Counted from the first letter of the stretch, positions 1-12,000 are shown. The stretch: 64,000 bases of DNA from Harmonia axyridis (GCF_914767665.1 NC_059504.1:20896501-20960500); one strand, 5' to 3'. The notes: generated by a model not told the origin, from the letters alone. Program-made: numbers and translations.

Positions 1-555
1 AGTATAAGCAAAAGGTTTTACCAGAGCCTCCATCAGCTCCGTCTCTTAAAGAATTTCTTACCTTTCCAAACCCGAAAGACTCTTTTTTTCACACTATTGC
101 TCCCTATTCTGGACTATGCTGACGTGGCTTTCATGGGTCTAACGATAAGTCAGTTGGGTAAACTCGACCGCTTACAGAATGTAGGTATTAAATTCGTGTA
201 CAACTTGAGAAAATTTGACTACGTTAGCCAGTTCAGAGATGCTCTCGACCTGCTGCCCATTGCATTTCGTCGTAATTGGCATACTCTGCTTCTGGGCTAT
301 AGGGTTTTAAAATGTCGCATACCATCATATTTGCACAGCAATATTCGACTTCTCGGAGGCGAGGATCATCATACGAGAGCACTTGGTAATCTCACCTTAA
401 GAATAAACGCTCATTCCACCAATTCTGTTCGTAACTGCTTCTCTGTGAGATTCCCTCAACTTTGGAACCGCATTCCCATGGAGATATCTCATAAGCCCAC
501 TTTCAGATCATTCAAAATGAGCCTCAAAAGATACTTAAAACAGACCATCGGTTGA
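1..555 (+). CDS. Partial reverse transcriptase C-terminus of a LINE
   Basis: The frame is open from base 1 to the TGA at 553-555, giving about 184 residues, so the real start lies upstream of the window; any internal start codon here is artificial. The protein carries the region downstream of the polymerase catalytic core in insect LINEs: an LLPILDYADV stretch, then LDRLQNVGIKFVYNLRK, then a basic tail in which a leucine- and arginine-rich segment leads to FKMSLKRYLKQ. In this family the region is the thumb and C-terminal part of the polyprotein that copies element RNA at the target. The catalytic YxDD box is not in the window. No frameshift or stop is visible, so the copy may be young. Confidence 0.75.
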   Translation, partial: SISKRFYQSLHQLRLLKNFLPFQTRKTLFFTLLLPILDYADVAFMGLTISQLGKLDRLQNVGIKFVYNLRKFDYVSQFRDALDLLPIAFRRNWHTLLLGYRVLKCRIPSYLHSNIRLLGGEDHHTRALGNLTLRINAHSTNSVRNCFSVRFPQLWNRIPMEISHKPTFRSFKMSLKRYLKQTIG

Positions 556-814
556 GGTGTTTTTCTTCGTCGATATCTTACCTCATTTTCCTTTCCAATT
601 CATCCCTCCTTTATCCCTAACAGGTAACACAAACATTCTATGTATTTTCTTTTTTCAAATTATGTTTAGTGAACTCATACATGTAATGGAAATGCTGAGT
701 AATAAAGGGTTGGCAGGAAGACATTGCTCAGCGATATGCCCATCCATTGCACATTGTTATACACACTTCTGTTATATATGAATTTGCAATAAAGAGTTCT
801 AATAATAATAATAA
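1..814 (+). mobile_element. 3' end of a non-LTR retrotransposon (LINE)
   Basis: The element is truncated by the window start. It consists of the C-terminal coding part of a reverse transcriptase polyprotein, then a 3' untranslated region with an AATAAA at 788-793 and a short (AAT)n tail at 801-813. Tails of this kind are typical of Jockey/CR1/R1-like elements, which prime on simple repeats. I did not find the 5' part or a target-site duplication, because the left flank lies outside the window. The clade is inferred from the protein style only. Confidence 0.8.
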
Positions 815-2026
815 CATGTTCATCTAAGCAAATTAATACATGTTTCAGCTATCCCAATATGAAGACAAGTATGTGAACAGTTACTTGCTATCTAAATAAT
901 AGCTGCTAAAACAATTCTTAGAACTGGTCTAAAACTATATTAAAACATAAATTTTTATTAATAATATAGATTTATAACAATCTGCCGTTCCTCAAATTAG
1001 TTCCAAACCTGAAATATTACAGTTACACTATACGAATAATATAAAAAATTATTTCATTGAAATGATTAATAACGATTTCTTCACCAATAAAATTCATATG
1101 AAGCAAAACCATAGAATTAATTTCCTAAGAAGGAGTGATGCAATGGTATCACTTTTTTGGATGGAAAAAAAAATTTCGAAAATTCCACTAGCATTTTTGA
1201 AATTCTCATCCGATTTTGATGAAACTTGTCATTCAGTTTCGAAGGTCCCATATAATACAGAATTCAGCTCTTCCAGAACGAAGGGTACACGTTGAGTATA
1301 TACAAGCAAGAAATTCCGTGATTCAATATTTCTCGTTTTACTAGCCAGATGTTGAATTAAATTGTTGTGGAAATTCGTATCGGCTAGTAGGTGGCTCCAT
1401 AAAAAGTCGGGTTAACGGAAATATGAACATTCAACCTTGTTACTTATGGACAACAAAACTATAAAGGGTAGACAGCCTAGATTTATATCGGTTTGAATAC
1501 AACTTAATTGTGTATTTTGTTGTTATAGTATTATTGTCAACGAATTTCACGTTTGACTCAGCTACATTCCTTGTTATCGTTGAAGAAATATTTGTTTTTT
1601 ATGAATATTGGGTGCATTGAAAACGTCCATCCTATTCTTATAGCTTGATGAACCACTAAGTAATATGGACATTTGGAGCATGTAATAAATAGTTCTATAA
1701 GAATTTAAGCTCTTTCAGATCATGCGCAAATGTAGAATTTAATTTGGGATGAGAAATAAACAATTCCATAGGAATTACAGCTCACTTAAATATTTGGTAG
1801 CCGTGCATCTATCACAAGTATGTAAATACTGTAACGTAGAGTCAATGACAGGAATTTGTAGTTCAGAGTATTTCGTCAAGTATTATCACACTTAGATACT
1901 TTAATCAATTAGTTATATAACGTGTTTTGAAAAAAAAATTTGTACTTTGACATTGAGTTTTTATAGTCGTTGGTAAAAGCAGTTTTGACAATATGTAAGG
2001 ATTTCAAGTGATTGGCAATGAGCCAT
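815..2026. other. Intergenic, AT-rich; one satellite relic
   Basis: Apart from the satellite-related segment at 1205-1320, I see no coding exon or structured element here. The short open frame at 1062-1295 overlaps that repeat and has no protein-like features. Confidence 0.5.
1205..1320 (-). repeat. Isolated diverged relative of the 183-bp satellite monomer
   Basis: Read on the minus strand, this segment follows the order of blocks in the satellite near 37.5-43.8 kb: GGAATTTC, then ATACTCAACGTGTACCC, then an AATTC-type block, then TTTCATCAAAATCGGA. The order and spacing match edge-type monomers, although many positions differ. It is a single copy some 35 kb from the array. Confidence 0.6.
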
Positions 2027-2054
2027 TTTATTGTTTGAAACTATAAAAATTCGA

Positions 2055-3225
2055 TCATTTTACATCTCTTGCACATCTGAAACCTAGATTACTTGATGAA
2101 CTGTCTTTGGTGTTGAAGGATCTGGCAGCACATCTGTATCTCCAACAGTATGATTGATGACACAAAAAGGATCCTCCCTTTTTTACTTTTGATTCCTAAA
2201 ATGCAAATTTATATAGGTGTTGAAAAAATTGACTATTCTCAAAATTTCTCACAGGGTCATTCATCCAATTGTCATTAGTCCATTCCCAGACATTACCCGC
2301 CATATTAAACAAGCCAAACTTGTTTGGTGTGAAGTGATTTACTGGAGCTGTTCCAATGAAACCATCTTCAGCTGTATTGGTTTCTGGAAATTCACCTTGC
2401 CATATATTCAACCTGGAAAATTAAATAATCTTCATAATTAAACAAGTTGATTATATCGAATATCAAACTACTTACACTCACCAATGCTTGTTTTTTGGAT
2501 TCAGTTTGTTACCCCAAGGATACAATTTTTGTCTTAATCCACCTCTACAAGCCATTTCCCATTCAGCTTCTGTAGGTAATCTTTTACCCATATACTTGCA
2601 ATATTCCATAGCATCATTCCAGGAAACATGCACAACAGGATGATTCAATATTCCTAAAAATATAGAAAACATTTCATAAAACTTTAGATTTATGGGTTCC
2701 CATCTTCCAACAAATTCTCTTACATTTACCTTCTATATTAGAGTTAGGTCCTTCAGGTTTCTTCCAGCTTACTCCCTTCATTTTTATCCACCAAGGAGCT
2801 TGAACAGCCCTGTATGCTTTGAATTTACTTCTTTCTTTTTTGGGTATAAACATTTCAAATATGAAACTATCACCAAATTTCTCCGCCTCAGTAACATACC
2901 CCGTTTCTGTTACAAAATTGAGAAATTTCTCATTTGAAACTTCATAAATATCTAAATGAAAAGAATCCACAGTTTCATTACGAACAGGTCCCTCATAGTC
3001 AGCAGGGAAAACTTGTTCATTGGTCCCCATTTCAAAAGTATTGCCCTGAATCAAAACCATTTCTTCTGAATTGAAAGCTATATTGGCCTCCTTCGTGTAT
3101 TTATTAACTTTTATTGATTCTGAAGTACATTTCTTGTTAGTATCAACCTCTCTGTTAGAAGTACAGCCGCAGTCCATTAAAACATTAGGTATTATTGATG
3201 AAATTAAGTAAATTGTTAAGTACAT
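2055..3225 (-). CDS. Sumf1: Formylglycine-generating enzyme (sulfatase-modifying factor 1)
   Basis: The predicted protein oxidises the active-site cysteine of nascent sulfatases to formylglycine in the endoplasmic reticulum. There are four exons: 3225-2730, 2653-2482, 2412-2253 and 2195-2055. All introns are GT-AG and the phases join (1, 2, 0), giving 322 residues. The ATG at 3225 is the first in frame and starts a signal-peptide-like MYLTIYLISSII. The FGE domain runs from about residue 45 (MVLIQGNTFEMG) through VHVSWNDA, KRLPTEAEWE, NIWQGEFP and GNVWEWT to the end. The catalytic pair is kept as CHQSYC (Cys288 and Cys293, equivalent to human Cys336 and Cys341). The loop before KVKKGG looks roughly a dozen residues shorter than in the human protein. 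A polyadenylation signal lies at 2032-2027. The gene is divergent from the BTB gene. Confidence 0.93.
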
Positions 3226-3778
3226 GATACTAAAAATATTCCAACAAGTGGAGCACAATGAAGAATGAAAAATTCGACTTTATAAGATTTCCAACATTTT
3301 TAAGAAATTCCAAATTGAATGTTTTCTAACAGATAAAAGGGTTATTTGTAATTAAGTTCGGTGAATTTCGATCTTCTGCGATTTTTAGCCTCAGTAAGAA
3401 ATCTAACATATGATGAAACTTTAACAAGAAGTATTTGAACTGAATTCAAAATATTTTTCATCAAGAACTCAGTGTCTGAAAAAACAGAAATATTATAAAT
3501 TCCTCTTTCATTTCTCTCAAATATTTTAGGAAAAGATTTTCAGGTCACGAGCCGGAAGTAAATCCCGCTGCGAAAAGTGCGAACTTGCGACTCGTATCAG
3601 TGATGACAGCTGTTGAAGGCCACGACACTTCTAATTAACTTTTTATTTTGTTTTCAGTTCCAAGATTTATTTTATATTTTCATGAATTTTCTTAATTCAA
3701 TTATGCTTCTCAGATGTTTTTCATTTGGATTTATGAAATTTTATCATCGTTAAGATTGTGACCTATTTCTGCATCAAA
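3226..3778. promoter_or_regulatory. Shared 5' region of Sumf1 and the BTB gene (candidate bidirectional promoter)
   Basis: The two start codons point away from each other across 553 bases. The segment around 3541-3610 is richer in CpG than its surroundings and contains CCGGAAGT at 3552-3559, an ETS/GABP-type core often found in housekeeping promoters. No TATA box is evident at a convincing distance from either start. Transcription starts cannot be placed from sequence alone. Confidence 0.45.
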
Positions 3779-5254
3779 ATGTCGTCCAAGCACTTTTGCT
3801 TGAAATGGAATAGTTATCAATCTAATATAGTTAGTGCTTTTGAGAGTTTGCAGCATTCAGAGGAATTGGTTGATGTTACATTAACATGTGAAGGTATAAA
3901 CTTAAAAGCTCACAAATTCATTTTGTCAGCATGCAGTCCTTACTTTCGGACAGTTTTCAAGGTATGTTTTTAATTTTGTAGGGCCTTTTTCAATTCAGCT
4001 TTACAATTTGATTTCAGGAGAACCCTTGTCCTCATCCGATAGTTATATTAAAAGATGTTATTTATACAGACTTGATAGCTGTAATAAATTTCATGTATCA
4101 TGGGGAGGTAATGGTTTCTGAAGAGCAGTTACCTTCATTTCTAAGTACTGCCAAATTACTGCAAGTATCTGGCTTAAATTCCTCTGAAAATACTAAAAAG
4201 TTAACAAACCTCAAAAGACCAAAAATAATTTCTACAGAAAATCCCATAAAAAAACTCAAAACTAAGTGCTTGAAAGAAAACTCGACAATAAATAGATCAA
4301 ATGACGCTATAATTAGAGAAAATATGACTCATATGAATACAAATTCTCCGAAAAATGTTGAGAATCAGGAAATTGAGGTGAAAACTGAAAAACTGGATGA
4401 TGAAATATGTGCTGATGTAAATGAGAATATATCTAATCAAAATTTGGAGAGGACATCCATTTTAGAAGCTGCTTTAGATTCTAAAAGGAGTATTTTAGAG
4501 AGATCATTGACTGCTCATCATAGCCCAGGTAATTTATATTGATATAATTCTGCCATATGTACCAGTTACATAAAAGAATTTGATAGGCCTATTCAAAGGG
4601 CTTTATTAATATTCTTTTTTTTTCATAAAGTTGCAAGCTATAATTATTTAACTTGACTATATTAGGTACTATAAATTGATGAGTTTATATTAACTTAAAT
4701 GCGATTCTAGATAATAAGTTAATAAGACCTTTTCATTCATGAAATGTCCTTACCTTAATTCTGATATTTGAGTATTGAACATTTCAGGAAAGTCTCCTTC
4801 GTCAATACCTTACACTTTAGAACCAGTAGTGACGATAGAAATGCCAAAAAATGCCTTAATTATACGAAAACATCCAGAAGGTGAATTGGAAAAAATCCTT
4901 ATGAAATCACCATCTTCTGACTCCAGTAGCAGTGTATCGTATGATCGTCCAAGTGAATTACTGCAGCAATCATTACAGGTGGAAGGGGAAACTTATGAAT
5001 TTGAAGGAAATCATAATTTAGACCCAAACATTCAGATCAAGTCAGTCGATATCCAGCCTCATCATAGCTCTCAGTGTGGTACTTGTCCTCATTGTGGTCA
5101 AATATACTCAAATCAATCTGCCCTTAAGTATCATGTAAGATTGGTTCATTCAGACCTTACCAATATGTACTGCTGCCATCTTTGTCCAGAGGCTTTCGAT
5201 TTTCGAGAGGGCTATAAAAAGCATATGTCTGAAGCTCATAGTATAAGGAATTAA
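3779..5254 (+). CDS. BTB/POZ domain protein with two C2H2 zinc fingers
   Basis: This is a probable nuclear transcription factor of the insect Broad/tramtrack/lola-like group. Three exons (3779-3961, 4018-4528, 4788-5254) join in phases 0 and 1 to give 386 residues. The N-terminus (MSSKHFCLKWNSYQSN) opens a BTB domain of about residues 6-118, including VDVTLTCEG, LKAHKFILSACSPYF, ENPCPHPIVILKDV and FMYHGEV. BTB domains of this type dimerise. A Lys/Ser/Asn-rich linker leads to two fingers at about 331-352 and 361-382, both with C-x2-C-x12-H-x4-H spacing. The ATG at 3779 is chosen because it begins the conserved MSS..FCLKWN start; the upstream GTG extension is not conserved. Many members splice alternative finger exons; only one finger set is seen here. 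I cannot assign an orthologue. Confidence 0.9.
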
Positions 5255-5789
5255 CAGAAAGATTAAGAGATGTTTATCATATTTTTGTAATTTTATACAT
5301 GTTAAATATTAAATGGTTTATAGTTTGTTTTTCTTTGCTTTTTGACAAATAACAAATTATACCCATCATTTCTCATTATGAGAATAGTAAGTATTGGTTG
5401 TCAGTGAATTGTTCAACATTGAAAAAGAGAAAAAATAGTTTTTTTGGTTTTAACAATCTACATAAATTAATTAACAAGGCACATTCAGTGGAAACTCTCA
5501 TATGGATAATTTTAAGAGGAAACGTTTGGTAAGGTAAGAATCCCCTTTTGCTATAATTCTTTTAATAGTTACATATCTAGATCTAGGCACGCCACTATAA
5601 TCTATAAACCACCTTTATAAAATTTAATTTTGTATAAAAATGCATGTCTTATCTTTTATAGGGCACATTATATCTAAAAATCTTCACCAATTTACCCACT
5701 GACGAAAGTGCCAAAAGGAAATAGCCAGCAGAACTAAAAGAAATGTAAAGAACAGCAGGATACTTGAAAGCACTTATGAAACAAGCTTA
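5255..5789. other. Intergenic downstream of the BTB gene
   Basis: This is the 3' untranslated region of the BTB gene followed by AT-rich sequence. No canonical AATAAA lies close to the stop codon; I see no other gene or element. Confidence 0.4.
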
Positions 5790-6458
5790 TACAGGGTGGC
5801 CATTTGAAAACGAAACAGACGAGATTACAGACGAAATAAAGTTTTTCGATAGAAATGCTCGGACAGGTCGATTTCTGTTTCGAGGGGGACAACTTAAGAT
5901 GTAGGTTACGGACGCATAGCGCTTCAACCCTTGCTACTACAACCCTCACCCCCAAATTTTGAATAGGGAAGATGGGGTGAGTGATACCTCATTTGAAAGG
6001 TATTTTATACTGATTTCAGCACAGTAATTATTTTTTCATTTTATGCATTAGTTCTCGAAATATTCTTAACTAAGTATTTGAAAATGAAGTGGTGTTTTCA
6101 TGGCACTTGTAGTGTTTTGTGAAAAAAATTTTGAGCTTCAAAACAACCATGAGTGGCTTCCTTCCTAACTAACTAACGCATGAATATTTCGAGAACTAAT
6201 GCATAAAATGAAAAAACAATTACTGTGCTGAAATCAGTATAAAAATACCTTTAAATTGAGGTATCACTCACCCCATCTTCCCTATTCAAAAATTGGGGGT
6301 GGGGGTTGTAGCAGCAAGGGTTGAAGCGCTATGCGTCCGTAACCTACATCTTAAGTTGTCCCCCTCGAAACAGAAATCGACCTGTCCGAGCATTTCTATC
6401 GAAAAACTTTATTTCGTCTGTAATCTCGTCTGTTTCGTTTTCAAATGGCCACCCTGTA
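5790..6458. mobile_element. Foldback MITE with about 290-base inverted arms
   Basis: The ends are TACAGGGTGGCCATTTG on the left and its inverse on the right, directly flanked by TA on both sides (5788-5789 and 6459-6460), consistent with a Tc1/mariner-type target duplication. The arms (about 5790-6080 and 6170-6458) are near-identical inverted copies around a central spacer of roughly 100 bases. The open frames inside the arms are mirror images of each other and are not genes. No transposase is present. Confidence 0.8.
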
Positions 6459-7937
6459 TAATGTATTCATTCTGATTGCTTGTAATTATTTATATAATAA
6501 AAAAAAATTCATTTACTCGCAACACTATCTTTTGTCTTTTTGATGTATACATAATTCAAATGTTAATGATGGTTGGAAAAAATAAATCAAAATTCAGAAT
6601 AACATTGCCACTTTTTAATTCAATTTCAACAATTCGTTTTTATTGCTACCCAAGTGAAGTGTAATAAAAATATTTAAATAAACTCACAGTTTACAAGTTG
6701 TCCAAATTTATGATATAAACATGGGGTGATTGTAATATTAAACTAAATATGGCACTTTAAGTTGGATACCGTTAATTCTCTATCCAAAAATCGGACTTTA
6801 TTGATAAAAGTGTATAAGCCTCAAAGAAACAATTAACTTTTTATAGTAAACCAGAAACTGGATTGATTAAAAGTAAAACTACTTCATTTCTGCAAAAATT
6901 TATTCAACACAAAAATTGTTTGGTTACTAACATTCACCTGATGAAATCAATATGTAATTGGTGAAACTGTTTGTGTTGAATAACTATTTGCTAAATAAAG
7001 CTATTCTACTTTTAATTAATCAAAGATAAACTTCTGTCAAGGAGAGACAAAGAGAATGGAAAAAAATTCAAGTATCTCCAGTCAAGAATGTAAAAATTAT
7101 ATACAGAACTTAAAGCTGTCTTCTAAATATCCACATCGGAAAATATGTTTCCAAATCTTGAGGAAATTTAATACCTTAAAATATTCAACTTCAAAGCTCT
7201 ATACACTTCAAGAAAAAAATGAACAGAACATTAGGATCAGGTAAAAGACAATAATTCTCTTTCAATATACATATAATAGAAAAAAATGTAATGTGAGAGA
7301 AAATTTTAAATTCTTTGGTAAAGAAAATGAAATATACAAATTCATTCTGTACAAGGGATACCATCTCATCCCCCTAGAAAATAATTTATTCTTGTATTAT
7401 TTATAATGTATTTTAAGCTGTAAAAGGCTTTCATACACCAAATAAATCTTTATACATAGATCAACTAGAAGATTATTTGAAAAGAATATTCGCGTTAGAC
7501 TTGGCCATTTTAAACATAATCCAAAACCTAAATCAGAGAATTGGTAAAATATGTTGTAAATCCTCCATTGATATTAGAAAAGGGTGTTCTAACATTACAG
7601 TAAAATAACTTCTTTTTATATAAATTAGTTTTAGCTTTTATTACTAAAAATTTCAACTAGAAATATAATTTTCTATCAAGTTTCGATTCGATTTTAGCCA
7701 CTAAAGGATCCATATTATGCAGAAAGGTATTCTTAATTATATAGTATATTTAATGCAAAACATTCTGATAAAGGTTGCAATGAGGATTCAAGATGCAAAG
7801 ACTTAATTGAATTAAACAACTGGAAAATGACCTAAAATTGTCCAAACTGTTCATGGAAAAGAAAAACCATAAAAAACAGACTTTGAAAAATTGCAATAAT
7901 GTACTATTGACACATGGACTAGATATTTTATTTTTAT
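6459..7937. other. Intergenic between MITE and Pss, with a small palindrome
   Basis: No supported gene is present. The region includes the palindromic repeat at 6863-7023 and the 3' flank of the phosphatidylserine synthase gene. The open frames at 6476-6664 and 7056-7244 are low-complexity and lack protein features. Confidence 0.45.
6863..7023. repeat. Imperfect palindrome, about 160 bases
   Basis: The outer arms begin TTGATTAAAAGTA and end TACTTTTAATTAATCAA. The inner arms carry TATTCAACACAAA and TTTGTGTTGAATA, then TTCACC and GGTGAA around the centre. This fits a small foldback element; no target duplication was confirmed. Confidence 0.55.
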
Positions 7938-9468
7938 CTATTCTGACTTCTTCTTTCGAGTTTCCTCAACTTCATTTGTACTTTTGATAGAACCTGAGGT
8001 GGGTACATCTTTGTCGAAATATTTATGATACTTAACACAACCAATAACACAGCCCGTGGATACTATAAACATAATACATAACCATAATATAATATTGAGA
8101 GCTTGAGTACGTTCAAACAATACTCTACCATGTTTTATACATAACAAGGCTTCAGCTACCATGATACAACCGTACACCCAACATTGAGTGCCTACACGCT
8201 TACAAGTGGTGTCTGTAACATAACTGTAATATTGACGAACTGAAGGTGCTACGAAACTACCGATCAAGATCAACCTTCCTATAACAAAAGGGTGATTGGA
8301 TGGCAACTCAAAAACATGCTTCAAAAAGAAGGTGTTCAATTCTGATGTTTGCCAAAATATAACCAATTGTACCAGCGCTATTATTCTCATGTAGGAACAT
8401 TTAGGATCTAACCAGCGGACAGAGGTCCAACTCTCAGGAGTGAACTGAAGGACCGCCCTCTTGATTTTTCCAGTGGTTGAGTGAATATCTCTTATTCCAA
8501 CCCAACGATATTCTCTCATCTCCAACATCTGGCATATCTTCAGTCCGCACCAGATACCAAAGCCATTACAGACAATAACGTCTAAAATTATGGCATCCCA
8601 CCAACATTCTATGAAGTTTGGTAGTAAATGAGCAAAGGCGATTTCGGTTATCTCCCACATGCAGCTTATGGCCCATAAGATGCCCATGTGCCTAATAAGT
8701 ATAGCTTTGAACAGCCATCCGAGATAATGTCCCACAGCAAAAACATCCACATGACTCCAAATTCTTTCTGCTGTGATGTCTGAACAGTTAACACCATACT
8801 CTTTGTCCATGTCTATGTGGAAGTTCCTCAAATCAGGATCGAACCAATAAATTATATTCTGAACAGTTTCCAAGTTTTGAAAGAGCAAAAATATACAAAG
8901 GAGTAAATATAAAACACTCAATCCAAAAACTAACCGCCACACAACTGGATGGGGACGGGTGAATGGTCCATTTGGAAAAGCTAGACTGGAGATCACTAAG
9001 AAGAAAAATACACATATTTGGATACCAGCCCAGATGTTATCTTCCAGGTTTTGTGTGTCCCTGAAAAAAAAATCATTGGCATATATCCAAAGCCTAGACC
9101 TTATGAGGAAAAATTTATTGAAAGGTCAATATTTCATAGCATTATTACTACAAACTAAAATGTCCAAGGTTGTTTCAACAAGAACGAAATCGAAATTCGA
9201 TTCCGATAACTTATGGCCCTTGACATTGTTATTAATGATAAAAAATGACCATTGAACTGGATACAGGAAAATCCGGGTTTTCTCACCTTACAAAAGCGAA
9301 ATAAACTAGTAGAGCTATCGATACAGCGAGAAGTGTAATTGTATGTGGATTATAGAATATTCCTAAAGATATATCGTCTACCGGTTTTTCATTGATAGTG
9401 AAAAAACTATCAATTCTAGTCCTCACATCGGTTGAAGCAGTTTTAGTTTTCACACCTTTCTCCATCAT
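7938..9468 (-). CDS. Pss: Phosphatidylserine synthase (PTDSS1/2 family)
   Basis: This multi-pass enzyme of the endoplasmic reticulum and mitochondria-associated membrane makes phosphatidylserine by exchanging the headgroup of an existing phospholipid for serine. Two exons (9468-9287 and 9060-7938) join across a GT-AG intron in phase 2, giving 434 residues against 473 for human PTDSS1. Recognisable family segments run in order: FYNPHTITLL, LAFPNGPFTRPHP, the YWFDPDLR region, HLLPNFIECWWD, TTGKIKRAVLQFTPESW, ELNTFFLKHVF and RQYYSYVTDTTCKRVGTQCW. Hydrophobic segments at about residues 39-58, 73-90 and 101-123, and several later, fit the multi-span topology. The C-terminus is short and lysine-rich. 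A second ATG follows immediately at 9465. The gene is divergent from Dera. PTDSS1 versus PTDSS2 substrate preference is not decided here, although the similarity reads as PTDSS1-like. Confidence 0.93.
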
Positions 9469-10007
9469 ATTTTCACATAAATTTTATAACATACACTTTA
9501 TTAAATAAAATTCGAACTTTTTTACATTTGAATCACGCAATCAACACAAAATTACACAACAAATTGTTCTAATAGTCGGTTTCAAAAAGATCTTCGAGAA
9601 TAGATCAATAATATTAATAGGTTAGTAATAACAGCCACAGATGTCTATAGCACAGCCGACAGTCGATCTTTAATGTGTAATATGTTCATCCTGACGGTAT
9701 AATTATATTCATGAGATAAAAAATATTCATAAACATTTCTTATCTAGATAGTCTTACGTTATGTTAGGACCAATCTAATAAAATATCGAAAATTCGAAGC
9801 ATTAATTTTTTCTATGGTTAGTTTTTTAAATCTCAGAAATATTTTATCTGATGATAAAATAACTATGATAACAACATATAGAGATAACCCTGATGCTAAC
9901 TTGATTTAGATAATACTCATTAACACATATGTTGGAAAGGCACGAGAAAAATTGTAATAATTTATCATTCAATACTTTGAAAGAATATCTTCAACCTATC
10001 ACCCGAA
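9469..10007. promoter_or_regulatory. Shared 5' region of Pss and Dera
   Basis: The two start codons diverge across 539 bases. No element ends or coding exons are visible between them, so promoters of both genes probably lie here. I see no strong TATA box. Confidence 0.35.
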
Positions 10008-11754
10008 ATGGAAAGGAATCCTGGTTGTGAATTAGGTAGATCTTCAAGTAAAATTTGTCATATGTTTTTTTTTCATTTCAATTTTAGATTTAGGTTGGCT
10101 GAACAATGTCCATGTCAACTCCACTGCAGTGAAAGAGTCAGTTTGTTATTACATATCCGATAAAGAAATAAGTAAAGAGTATGAAGCTGCCTGGTTGCTT
10201 AAAGCTATAACTTGCATAGATCTCACAACTTTAGGGGGAGACGACACTAAGAGTAATGTAGCAAGATTATGTCGTAAAGTAAGCAATTCATTATGAATAG
10301 GTAATCGTGATACAGTTGACTTCATTGTATTGAGCTACATAATCCTTTGAAATAATGCATTCAATAATTTTCCCAATTAAGTTACTGTGTGAACCGTGTA
10401 TTCATCATTTATAGGCTATGGGTCCTCTGCCTGAAAATATCTTGAGCATGTTGGAAGTCAATGATGATAATTTTCCAATCAGACCTGCTGCAGTATGTGT
10501 TTACCCTTCCAGAGTTAAAGATGCTGTTGAAGAATTAGATAAGTTGGAACTCCAAAATAAAATAAACATTGCATCAGGTGGAATAATATCTTTATATGTA
10601 TATATTTTTAATATACATATATTATATTTTCAGTTGCTACGGGTTTTCCAAGTGGCCAGATGCCCCTTCAAACACGTCTAGATGAAATAAAATATGCCAT
10701 AGAACAAGGAGCCACTGAGATTGATATTGTGATCAACAGAACTCTAGTACTTACAGGTAAATGGCAGGAACTATATCAGGAAATCCAGCAGATGAAAGAA
10801 GCATGTGGACCTGGCGTTCACATGAAAGCAATCTTGGCAGTAGGCGAACTTGATTCTTTCAATAATGTAAGTCAAGATCTGAGAATGTTTTGATTGTATA
10901 TGTATACAGGGTGTTTCATTATAAACTGGACATATAATATATGCCTCGTTTTCAAAACATATGTGAAATACAGGGAGTGTTCAACACCATTTCTGAGCAA
11001 TATTTTATTGAGTGTGGTAAGTTATGCATAACTTTTAAAGTTATGATTTCTGTTCACATCAGAGTATTTTTGAGTGTTTGTCTTGTTTATGATGGATATA
11101 TATCCAATATATATAAACCAAATCTCAATAATACCTTTCGTTGTTTGGACTAAATAACAAAATATTCTATATTCTATTAGTACAATTTTAACTTGATGAA
11201 TTTCTTCCATTGTTCTTTGCTTGCCGTCAACGCTCGAGATTTGGTGATGTTTTCCCTCTTCTTACAATTTCCTTTGCAACCATATCGTCCAAATTCAGTC
11301 AACATTCAAAATGTTTTTTATAATATTTAAAAACGATTTTTATATTGCTCTAGGTCTACAAAGCTTCTCTTGTGGCAATGATGGCAGGTACAGATTTCAT
11401 TAAAACTTCAACAGGTAAAGAAGCTGTAAACGCTACGCTTCCATATGGTTTAGTGATGACTAGAGCGATTAGAGAATATTACATGAAGATGGGATATAAG
11501 GTTGGTCAGAGTTTCGGCAGAATATTTTAGTGCTAAAATTCAATTAATTTTAGGTTGGGTTGAAACCAGCTGGTGGAATCAGAACAAGTAGAGATGCCAT
11601 TAATTGGCTTATTATGGTTAAAGAAACCTTAGGAATTGAATGGTTGACAAGTGATTTTTTTAGGTTCGGAGCATCAGGTTTATTGGAAGATATTGAGGCA
11701 ACTCTTCATGAATTTTGTTATGGATATAAGCCCTCTTTAATTATGATGCGATGA
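10008..11754 (+). CDS. Dera: Deoxyribose-phosphate aldolase
   Basis: The enzyme cleaves 2-deoxyribose 5-phosphate to glyceraldehyde 3-phosphate and acetaldehyde in deoxynucleoside breakdown; it is a cytosolic class I (Schiff-base) aldolase. Six exons (10008-10035, 10088-10278, 10415-10577, 10634-10866, 11354-11500, 11554-11754) join in phase to give 320 residues, close to the human 318. Conserved blocks are AAWLLKAITCIDLTTL, AAVCVYPSRV, TEIDIVINR, DFIKTSTGKEAVNAT and KPAGGIRTS. The Schiff-base lysine is Lys222 and the second active-site lysine is Lys258, matching human Lys218 and Lys254. The start is the first exon ATG, which encodes only nine whole codons. AATAAA occurs at 11792-11797. The fourth intron, about 490 bases, holds a TACAGGGTG-type repeat end at 10905. 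Confidence 0.95.
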
Positions 11755-12000
11755 AAAAACACCCTTTTATTGTTGTTGAAATTGAAAATATAATAAAATG
11801 TTGCAAATTTTTCTACAAATTTATATTGTTGTATATGTTTTGAATAAATAGATTTTCATGAAACTAGTGTTTTTATGTCTGTTGTGATTGTTTTTACAGA
11901 AAATGCATTCAAAAGACAAAATTATTTGATTTTCTACAAGTTATTTGGCATCTTGGAGAGAGCTGTCACCATAAGGCTCCTTTCACTCGGAGAGTAGTAT

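Noticed and set aside
3226..3258. Extending Sumf1 to a TTG start at 3258
   Set aside because: The ATG at 3225 is the first in frame and gives a normal signal peptide; non-ATG starts are not expected.
5734..6475. Two similar 60-73 codon ORFs on opposite strands
   Set aside because: They are the two arms of the foldback MITE read in mirror image.
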